A stretch of DNA of 64,000 bases from assembly GCA_032718475.1 (NCBI GenBank), contig JAUCBJ010001520.1, forward strand, positions 1 to 64,000. Reading direction: 5' to 3'. A model generated the notes under the pieces. It saw nothing but the letters and a program-made list of their open reading frames with translations. It made no database searches and was not told where the DNA came from. A program made the position numbers and the translations under genes. Below, one piece after another: positions 1 through 9,900 of this stretch. Origin of the DNA: Nemertoderma westbladi (lineage: Eukaryota > Xenacoelomorpha > Nemertodermatida > Nemertodermatidae). The first letter of the stretch is position 1. Each line of letters begins with the position of its first letter.

Positions 1-23
1 ATAGCCCTGGCCAACCAAACTTA

Positions 24-651
24 GGCATCGGTACACCTTGTGCACACCCCCCTCAATTTCTTTACTAGCTATGTTTAAGCAGGTTTTTGCCTTTATTAAT
101 GTTCTAGAAATTATTAATGTTCTAGAAAATATATTGAAAATATATATATTTCAAAGAAAATATATTGAATTATTATGATAGCTAGTATATTTTTAACTAG
201 CTAGTGTTTTTGTAAAAATAGGTAAAAACTTTCAGATTTTTTATATGAAATAATGTTCCAGAACGCAATCTACATTGTGGAAAAATTTATTTTTTTCATG
301 GTAGCTAGTATTTTTTTAAATAGTAGCTATTTTGTAAAAATAGATTAAAATAAATTTTATTATTATCCTCTCTGTTGCAATATATTAACAGTATTCGAGA
401 ATACTAGCTACTTTGATCTTAATTTTACTTTTTTGCCAATTTCTGCAGCATATAAGGCCTATCATCGACTAGGAAATATTAAAAAAGAAATTTTTGAAAC
501 ACTAGCTAGTCCAAAAGTACTAGCTACCACAGAACGTCAAATATACTTTTTGTATGTCAATTATGTTCTAGAGCATAATTCAACAAAATATTGTTTTAAA
601 AGATAGCTATTAAAAAAATTGTGGGGGGTGTGCACAAGGTGTACCGATGCC
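24..651. mobile_element. MITE with 29-bp perfect terminal inverted repeats and 8-bp target duplication
   Basis: Positions 24-52 and 623-651 are perfect 29-bp inverted repeats, starting GGCATCGGTACACC and ending in a run of six C. They are flanked by the identical 8-bp direct repeat CAAACTTA at 16-23 and 652-659. The 576-bp interior is AT-rich, holds several TAGCTAGT/GTTCTAGAA-type short palindromes and has no coding frame. An 8-bp duplication fits hAT, P or Merlin superfamilies; TIRs starting with GG lean toward Merlin rather than hAT. The superfamily is inference; the TIR and duplication are seen directly. Confidence 0.9.
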
Positions 652-959
652 CAAACTTATTCTTTCACTCCGTGACACTAAACCCTTGATTACATATAAA
701 AATTTAATTGTGGTAATAAGATATTTATATTTGCAAAAAATTACCAAGAAAGGCAACATAACGCCGAAACTTACACGCTAATTTAAAATTTACTTTAAAA
801 TAAGTTTACTTATTTTACTATATTTTCTTGCGGGGTTTACTTTAAAAGTTTTTGAAATTAATTTCCTTTTAAAATTAACTTATTTTTTCATTTAAAATTA
901 AAATTTACAATTTGCAATTTCTGTACAATTCAAGTTCCATTTAGCAACGTTAGTCTCTT

Positions 960-2396
960 TTAATCATCATTTTTTTTATTCATGTATACAGTGACATTCC
1001 CGAATATCTTCGAATCCTTAAACACTGCCCGGATGCTATCTGTCTCACTCTCCACACTATTGCTGATGAAAGTCGATGAAACCGATCCTGATTCCGATCC
1101 CAAGCTCGTAGATGGTGTAACATCACTAGTTGCCGATGATCCCGACATGTAAAGGCTCAACTGACGACTCATTTCAAATTTCTTTGAAGTAGATGGTCGA
1201 AGATAGGAAGTCGTTGTGGATAGATTTTTGTGCCCTAGCTGTTTCTGTGCTAGGTTAACTGGTTGGCCACCATCAACCAATGCTTGGGCTGCCGTTTTAC
1301 GACAGCTAATAGGGGTAAGCTTCTTTCCTCCTTGTAACCCAGCTTTCGTTATTAGATTCCTAAACATTTTAGCGAATTGATGCTTTCCTACCGGTTGATC
1401 ACAAAACCATTTTTCATTTGGCTTTGTGTTATGCTTTGGGCGTATGAAATATGGCTGCATACCATCTACCTTTCCATCGGGGAAACGTTTCATCATGTAG
1501 AAATCATGAAGTGTAACTGCACACAGACTTCGATCCGCTTTATACTCATAAACACTTGGTGAAAATTCCCTGGGAGCCGAATCGCCGTGTCGCGTCTTTG
1601 TACTACGTTCCTTTAGTTTTAGGTAGTATACACCTTCTTCAGTGTTATAGTGCTTTGTTATATCGCCTACAAGTATTTTTCGCATCTCCTCGCCTGGACG
1701 AGCTCCAAACTGGGTTGTAAGTACGATATACAACGTTTCGAGTAGCATTTTTGGATTCTCCATACCAAGAAGCCCCTTTTCCCTCATAGCCTTGAAATCG
1801 CCTTCCTCCATCGGGTTACTGGCTCTTTCAAGATTTCCCTTACCAGCACTTTTCGTTTCCGCTAATCTAGTTTTTAGGATGTCTCTACTAAGACGAAACT
1901 CAGGAAGTTCTAGCGCATTTCCTAACCCTAGATCTTTCAATTTGCGAAGGACTCCATAAAAATAGCTGCGCAAAGTCGTCGTTTCAACTTTTTCTCCCGT
2001 TTTTTTCTTATACTTACGGATAAATCCGTTGAAATGTTTTGCTAATTCCCCTCTTTTTGATTCCTCGCTCAGTTCTTCGATTGTTTCGCTGACATTGTTT
2101 ATGTCGAGATATTTTCGAAATGCTGCGACAGCAACAGTGGTAGAATCAGCGGTATGGACGTTTCTGTTCGTTAATATGTACTCGTCATCAGTTTTGTCGT
2201 TTTGCGATAATCGAAGAGATGACTCATCCCTGAATCGTTTAGCTGGTGGTATAGGTTCATCATTTCCCAATGTGGAATCCACAGAAATTAAATGATCATT
2301 ATTGGCGTAGAAGAGATTTTCTAAACACACCAGATCAGCTAAATCTAAGTCATCCATGTCTAATCGGTTATACTGCAGTACTGGTTTGCAATACAA
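960..2396 (-). CDS. Crypton-type tyrosine recombinase (DUF3504-like), intact 478-aa ORF
   Basis: This single open frame encodes a tyrosine recombinase of the Crypton/DUF3504 type, the family that gave rise to the KCTD1/QRICH1/ZMYM domains of animals. An acidic Ser/Thr-rich N-terminus (residues about 1-85) is followed by a core-binding region (about 90-180, TTTLRSYFYGVLRKL) and the catalytic domain. Catalytic signatures are the first Arg in FGARPGEEM, a Lys in LKERSTKTRHG, the second Arg in ISCRKTAAQAL (the usual box II His is replaced, as is common in Cryptons), the His in LGHKNL and the Tyr nucleophile in TTTSYLRP. The C-terminal 70 residues are Ser-rich and look unstructured. There are no introns, stops or frameshifts. 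The first Met was taken; a second lies at residue 14. It could be an active transposon gene or a domesticated copy; nothing here separates the two. Confidence 0.88.
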   Translation of the reverse strand: MYCKPVLQYNRLDMDDLDLADLVCLENLFYANNDHLISVDSTLGNDEPIPPAKRFRDESSLRLSQNDKTDDEYILTNRNVHTADSTTVAVAAFRKYLDINNVSETIEELSEESKRGELAKHFNGFIRKYKKKTGEKVETTTLRSYFYGVLRKLKDLGLGNALELPEFRLSRDILKTRLAETKSAGKGNLERASNPMEEGDFKAMREKGLLGMENPKMLLETLYIVLTTQFGARPGEEMRKILVGDITKHYNTEEGVYYLKLKERSTKTRHGDSAPREFSPSVYEYKADRSLCAVTLHDFYMMKRFPDGKVDGMQPYFIRPKHNTKPNEKWFCDQPVGKHQFAKMFRNLITKAGLQGGKKLTPISCRKTAAQALVDGGQPVNLAQKQLGHKNLSTTTSYLRPSTSKKFEMSRQLSLYMSGSSATSDVTPSTSLGSESGSVSSTFISNSVESETDSIRAVFKDSKIFGNVTVYMNKKNDD

Positions 2397-2790
2397 TAGA
2401 CCACAGCTAAAATATTTAGGTAAACAGAATGTGAAATCTATGTACCGTTACTCGCACCTACTAATTTAAATGTAACCTACCATTTTTTGCTCTCGTCAAA
2501 ACTCAAACAGAAAGTAAAATCCTAAATAAGTACAGAAATGTACAGTGGTAGGCTACCGGGAAGATGCCTACCGTGTTACGCTGCACAAACTAAAATCGTC
2601 AAAGAGAAAGTGAAATCAAAATGCAGAAGCTACCGGTAGGTACCGGACGGCCAGTATGTTCTCTAAACTCAAATCGTCAAACAGAAAGTAAACACCCAAA
2701 ATAAAAAGCAGAATGTACCGTTGTAGCGCCTACAGGTTGCAGTTTCCAATCAGTCAGTTTGCAACCAGTAGTGTAGGTTATCAATTAATT
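2397..2790. repeat. Crypton upstream region with degenerate tandem repeats
   Basis: Upstream of the recombinase start, about 2490-2745 holds three loosely related copies of an approximately 90-bp unit. Each has a TCGTCAAA..AGAAAGT core followed by a stretch rich in TACCGGTA-like sites. It probably belongs to the Crypton 5' region. No gene is seen. Confidence 0.45.
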
Positions 2791-2810
2791 CACTTCGGCC
2801 TACACCCCTT

Positions 2811-2871
2811 GGAAAATTAACTATTTAAAATCCTCGGCCTTTGGCCTCGGATTTTAAACAGTTAATTTTCC
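2811..2871. repeat. 61-bp hairpin (23-bp arms)
   Basis: The arm at 2811-2833 (GGAAAATTAACTATTTAAAA...) pairs with 2849-2871 with one mismatch. The loop carries two GGCC-type repeats. This is a strong palindrome between the Crypton and the CAP block, possibly an element end. Confidence 0.7.
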
Positions 2872-3972
2872 GCGGGATTCGGCCTCAGCAACACCAGTTG
2901 GTTTGCGGAAAAATAACAAAACAAAATAGCGGACAAAAATAACAACCCTACAGACCAACATTAGTTCGGTGTTATTTTTTCCGGGATTTGTTGTGTAACA
3001 ACAATATTTATTTATTAAGAATAATAACTAAGATCATGTAGCCATACTGACTACATTCCGATGGTCTGAAGAATACAGCAGCACCATCCAATTAAATGAA
3101 GGCATTATCATGCATGATCACAGATATCGAGAAAAAGCAGGTCACTAGCATAGACCATTCGAAAACATTTCAAAATTCTAGGAATAAATATGGATGATAT
3201 GAAACAAGTTAAGGACCCGCTATCAAACAATAAAGAATCGATCGAAAGATCAATCAAATACACGACCAAGTCCAGAGAAAGCCACATACTTTCAGAATCC
3301 ATTCTAAAAATGAGTTGACAATGGATGGATGGTAGAATTACTGATAGATTAATCAGACACTGATCGGTGCATATTACTTGCCAATATACGTTGCTGTGAA
3401 TGTAAAAATGGGAACAAATTGAGGGTGATAGACACAGCAACCGCCAAAACCAAACGAAGTCACTTGCTATCAATTCTATGTACCAAGAACACCATCCTTA
3501 CATCATGTTGATAGTTCTAGATCACAGATCATTGTAATAAAATTTCAGAACAGTAGCTTTACAAATGAAAAAAAATGCAATAGAACTTCCCTTTGATAAA
3601 GATACTATAATGATATCATGTTAATAATGAATTGAAATGTGAACTGATCTGAATGAACTGATCGCGGGATAAATACTTTTAACCAGCACCAAATAATATA
3701 AACACTATATCACCATTTTAAAGATTAATTGTTTGGATCATAGCGCAGCGAACACTTATACATATGTATATATATTTTAGCAAGCACTTTCAACGAGTAA
3801 TGGGTATTTTGGAAAAAAATAATTTTAGGGTAAATATTTTTAACCACCACCATATGATATAAATTCTCACCATTATTATAAAGATTAATTTTATGGATCA
3901 TACCGAACACTTACACAAGTACATATTAGCATTATATATTAGCATGTAACAAGTAGGGTATTTTAGAAAATC

Positions 3973-6900
3973 TCAATAATCGTCTGGAAATGGAAATGGT
4001 TCCTCATATGGATATTCACCAATCATGTTTCCAGCTGGGTAATAGTCGCAGACTACCAGGGTCATGGTGGGGCATACCTTAACAGCACACCCAAACATCT
4101 TCGTTTCAGCCCAGATCACCTGCAACAATATTGGTAAATCTTTGAAATGGGGCTATTGATGTTATCTCGGTGAATTAGTAATATTATTTATCTCTTATGT
4201 AAAAGGAGAAGGTTACGGTTGCATTTCATTATAAGTAAAAATTTATCAGGTGTCAATAGCATAGTTTAGTGAAATATCTTATTTGTTTTTGTCTAATGGT
4301 TTCAGAATACTTTTGATGAAGGTGCCAGATTTGTTTCCTACAAAGAGAGATTGCATTGATTCTCTTAAAGCCTTGATTCTCGAATCATATCGAAGTAGGA
4401 ACACAGTATTAGATTTGCAACTGACTAATATGGAGGCGAATCTCAACACCGTATCTTATTCATTGATATCCTTATATTTTTTGTTATAGCGCAATTTGAA
4501 CTGAAACGTAGAGAAAAATATCAAAATGGATTCCAACGCTACCTACCTGAAACTCAACTTCAATCTGGTTTCATTAAAAAAAATATATATATCAGTGTCT
4601 AGTCGGTGATTCTCCCAGCTATAAAACTATCATGAACCACCACAAATGAGTTCACTCAAGTTACAAATTTTTACCTTTGTAAGGTAAATCTGCAACAACT
4701 CCATATACAAATATATATAGTCATGATAATGAAGGTTTTAGATGTTACCTGTGTAAAATGTCCAATATCATTGACATTTGAATTTGACAATGGTTCCCAC
4801 TTATTATAGAGACTAACTTCATCATACCAAGGTTTCACGACATCTAAACCATTTTCGATGCAGTTTCCTCCACTACTAGACGAACCTGCAAAGAAAGCAA
4901 TCATGAACATGAAATTAATCACTGAGTAGTTGAGTCACTGAGTGTTGTCTTGTCTTATGTCATTAAATTTGCATATTTCTTACGAGTGAAAATATTTTAG
5001 AAACAACTGGCATATATTTCTTACTTCCAAATACATTAACACATAAGCATCATTATCCTCTACCTTTCCCCATTAGACATCATACCAACAGCGACCTCTT
5101 GGTCTATCTATATCTTGATGGCATGGTGAATGGGTACAATCAACAGAAAATGTTATTGTTGTCCCTGGTGGGTGATGCATGTTTTTTAACTGCTGTTTTT
5201 TCACTGTTCTATTTCTATATGTTCTACTTCTGTTGTAGTTTTTTTTTCTTTTTTTTTAGGACTGCATGATTTACATAAAATTTAATTAAAAATTAAACTA
5301 AAATAAAAAAAAATTATGAGACACAAATTAACAAGGCAAATCGATATTACATATAGCAAATTACTACTTTTTCTTCTCTAATTATATTATACGGTGCAAT
5401 GCAATACCTCATAAAAATATTCACTTTAATAACCCGAGTAACAGATTTACAGTATAATATTCTTTAATTATAGTTACAGTACTTAGGGGGTGGCTGTTGG
5501 CCTCGACTGGCATTGCCATTGCAAACAGTCACTACCCCCATAATAAAACGTCGTTAGGTGAAGACCAAGTGCAATTTCTTATCATAATGATTACCATTAT
5601 ACAAACTTGAAACTTGTAGTTAAAGAAGATCATGCATGAATACAGATTGTGTCAGCAATGATCCACTGTTGGACATCAGTTAAACATGGGCACCTCGGCA
5701 CGCATTGTTATGCCGCACTACAACCCCACCTGATTTGCAGTGCAGGTTGTAAAGAAATCCAAATGGGTTTCTTTCTTTTGATATGTTGTATTTTCGAAAG
5801 AAGCAAATGGGTTTTTAATCAAACCATAACATACCAAGCTAATCACTCTAAACGCAAGCAGAAACAGAAATACCCAAAACAATTAATCCGATTTGGCTTC
5901 CCAGGCTACTAATACGAGTGCTGGTGACTAGAAACACTATTTCGTTCACTTCTCGCAGAGAAAGAAAGCAGTTCGTCAGGCAATCAAATGTTGGTTGTGC
6001 TGCTGGTCAAGAAAAGCTATAAAGCACCCCAATATAGTGGCGTCCACCGGGAGTTTGAACTGTATGTCCATGACATCCTTATAGAAATTACGTAGTTTAA
6101 GCCAAACTCGTGAATATGAATCAAACGAGCTCTCTCCCCATGAGTTATTGATTAATTCAGCGTATCGAAGAAGGAGTCCATCGGTAGTAGGGGAATCGGT
6201 ATTAATGTTGGTTCCAGGTCGCAGTTTGGTGATATGTCCATAAATGAATCGATCTGTAAACGAGATAGAAAATCACATTATTAGTGTTCTCAACACCAGG
6301 GACGTGGTTTGCTCTAAACATAAAGTTATTACTTATTGATAATAGGACAATACGGCGGGCGGATAAGTATCATAATTGATTTGTCCTTAGAGGATTTCTT
6401 GTTTATTATGGGAACTAAGCCTTCATTATCAGTTCGAAATATATTTTTTTGCCCGGCTAATTGATATCCCCAGATTTCCAGTGCGAGGTATATAGGATAT
6501 AATTCTAGAAGAGATATATTATTGCACTCTTTCCATCTACTGGGCCATTCCCCGTATAACCAGTGGGTTCCAAAAACTGCCCCATATCCTTTGGTTTGAG
6601 CAGCGTCAGTGAACAATTCAATTGTTGCGTTTGCAGTCCAACTTTTGTTCAGGAATAAAGTGCAACCATTATAGTTTTCAAGGAAATGTTCCCAAGCATC
6701 TAGATCAGCCCTTGCCCACGATTTTAGTGTCACAAAATGAAACATTTTCTTTACTGATGAGGCAAGATCTATAAGTCTTCGAAGAAAAGCACGCCCCAGG
6801 ACAATAACCTGGCATGCAAAGTTGAGGAATCCCACTATTGAGAGAAGATCACGTTTTGATACAAACTTCTTTTTCTTCAAGTTATGGATAGATGTCTGAG

Positions 6901-9900
6901 CTTTAATCACTTTATCCATGGGTAATCAAGCTTCCAATTTTAATGTATCCAACTCGATTCCTAGGAAGGTCATAATCTGCGAAGGTCCTTGGGTTTTTTC
7001 AGGGGATAAAGGAACTCCAATATCCTTACACAGCTGCATGAATCTGTCCAACCATGCGCTGCATTGCTGTGAACCTTTTGCTAGGATTAGAAAGTCATCA
7101 AGCACGTGAATGATGTAAAGAATGCCTAACTTGTGTATGGCAATCCAACCCAAACTAGTTGAGAAAGCTTCAAATATCTTACAGCTAGAACTGGCACCCA
7201 TCTCTAAACACATATCGTAATACCATTTACCCTTCCATTGAATGCACATTAAGTGGTGGTCTAATTTAGAAATAGGAATTAATCTAAATGCCGAAAAAAT
7301 ATCAGTTTTTGCCATATAACACCGTGGGCCCAATTCTAAAATAATATCAATGGCATCCTGTACTGTATGATATTTGCATGTAGAGTCTGTTTCACTAATG
7401 TTGCTATTAACTGAAAGATTATTATAGGGGGCGGATAAATCGTGAATCATTCGAAATTCATTGAGAGTCCTTTTAGGTCGCAGAGCAAGGGGGTTAACAT
7501 GGTAGTATTTGAAGGGAGGGGCATGGAATGGCCCGGCTATTCTACCTACCTCAGTTTCTTTCCGTAGTTTTTTTTATCAATAATATCTGGTTTCTCCTTT
7601 GCGGATAATGAGTCTTTAGTAAAAGTTGCAATATCAGGAGGACCTTGATAGTGTAGGCGAAAACCTTGTGTAAACCCTTCTTCTAAGTATGTATATTCAG
7701 AATGATCATATCCGGTTAGCCAATGGCATAGATGGTCCCAACTGATAGGAGTTGGGAGTTGTAAGGATGGGGCCTCCGACCTTCCTATTGTTGCCAGAGT
7801 GCTGGAATGGGGTGTAATGGGAGTTGCGGCAGCCACGCTGATTGATATACCGATCCCCGCCTGTGTATGAGGAGAGGCCGCGTCTTCCTTGGGATGGACC
7901 GGGGTGTGGAAAGGGCTGTTGTCTATTTCTGCTGGAGTTATTAATCGTCTCTTGAACTGGGTGCGGGCATTTGATTAACCGATGTGATCCTCCGCAGTTT
8001 GGACATAAATGTTTGAATGCGCATAGAATTCCCGTACATTTATCACCAGTGTGGAACTTGATACAATAACCTGTTGGTACTATTATGTCTCATAACTTTC
8101 GCCCCGATGCCATAAGAGACAGCTCCTGTATTGGGATACCCCAGTGGAATTTATTCGGATTGTTTTGCTTGAATTGTCGGAATTTCTCATCATACAGCAT
8201 CCAGGATCCACCATTATCCTTAATAGCTTTCAATATAGATGCGTACTTACTGAGTTTCTTTGTCTCAGTGGGATACTTTTCTTCATATATTGATGAGTAA
8301 ATATTCCAAGCCATCAGCCACTGTTCGAAACTAGTGATGTCCTCATTTACTGAGTCTATTTCATAGTAAAGATGGGGTTGACCATGGCTTGTACTATCGG
8401 ATGACATGGACAGTGGAAACTTAGACCTTGTTATGTGAATAGAGGGGTTATTCAATAACGCTGATAATTCAATATACTTATGATCCCAAATCTTTTCTTT
8501 CAATTCCATTGGGACCATCGAATCTACTGCTAGGAATGGTTCGCTATAGCTATTATACTCACCTGCTATTTGTTGCTGTATCTGTTGCCCTGTTTCAGAT
8601 ATATCCATGGATGTCAATGCAGGCACTTGACTGGAAGCAGATGTCGTTGTTACTATTTGAGTTGAAAGGGTCTGAGTAAGGGAGTTGTTTGGTACTTGCA
8701 TTGCAGCAGCTGCTGGGGTCCAACTAGAGTTTGGAGGTGGTGGGTATGAATAAGGGGCAACGTATGGATTATACATGTAACCTTGCGGTGGTGGGTATGG
8801 GAATTGTTGTGTTGGATAAGGAAGTTGTTGTGATGGATAAGGAAATTGTTGCGGCGGATAAGGAATTTGATGTTGCGGATAAGGAAATTGTTGTGGTGTA
8901 TGAAGTAAATGTTGGGGCAGACCAGTTGTACAAGGATTCTGAGTAATTACCGCAGTATTAATATTAGATGTATTAATTGGTGTTTGAAGCGATTCTGTGA
9001 TGGTGTTACTAGAACTAATGGTGGACATGTCGGTAGTGGATGGCATTTGATTAGTAGGTTGGACAGGACATGGTTGTTACCGATAAATTCCGTATTGAGT
9101 GAAGGCTGAGTTGGTATTGGAGGGGCTGATTCTGGTAGATAATTATTTGCAACCGAAATCACAGATGATGTACTTTTCGTTGTTGGTCTTGTACGAATTC
9201 GAGGGTGAGCAGAAATTAGCCGGGGATTGGTGGTGTGGGTCTGTTGAACTCTTTGGCTACTACCGGAAGCCAGTACTTTCTTCTTCTTTGGAGCCATAAA
9301 GCATATATGTATATATGTAATAATGAGTATATCGGTACCAGAATATCATAAGCTTTATATCACGGTCAGACGGTACCTATTAGTATTGCATGCCTACTGC
9401 ATAGACACAATTCATACATACATACTAAATACCTACTAAATGTGATAGTTAATTGATCGCGTCCTATTCCTGTATTCAGCTAATTGCTGTATTGTAGAAC
9501 GATACCTGTATGTAATTGTGTTATTTTGTGATTGTCACCAGATGATGGATGATCCAGACTACCAACTGAGCGTACCTATACTGCTATATCATGTAGGCCC
9601 TGTATAACTGAATATAACAGTATAATAACGTCTATTCTAAAGACTGATAGGTAAAACAAAATATAAAATTAATAGATACCAAGTAGCCAAGTGCTGAAAT
9701 GCCCAACCATACCGGTACTGCCATACGGTATTAGGCTATGGTACCATATATCGAGGAATAAACGAAGACACACCTACTGGCTGAATGCCTTCCTGCGATT
9801 GCAGGTGACGCCTGTAGGTTTGTAAATCTCTTAACAATAATACTGAAATATTGAATATATACCTGTACCGGTAAATATAATACATATATTATATATGTAT

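Larger units (their letters stand above)
5950..9297 (-). mobile_element. DIRS-like retrotransposon (decayed, 3' truncated) in CAP-A intron 2
   Basis: In order on the minus strand: a gag-like frame with CCHC knuckle, DIRS-type reverse transcriptase, RNase H, and the start of a tyrosine recombinase that is cut off near 5950. RT-RNase H followed by a tyrosine recombinase instead of a DDE integrase defines DIRS elements. Stops and frameshifts show it is dead. No inverted terminal repeats could be delimited. B and C lack it at the matching site. Confidence 0.8.

Noticed and set aside
3108-3473. 121-residue minus ORF 3' of CAP-A
   Set aside because: Equivalent DNA in B and C has indels that break the frame; downstream flank.
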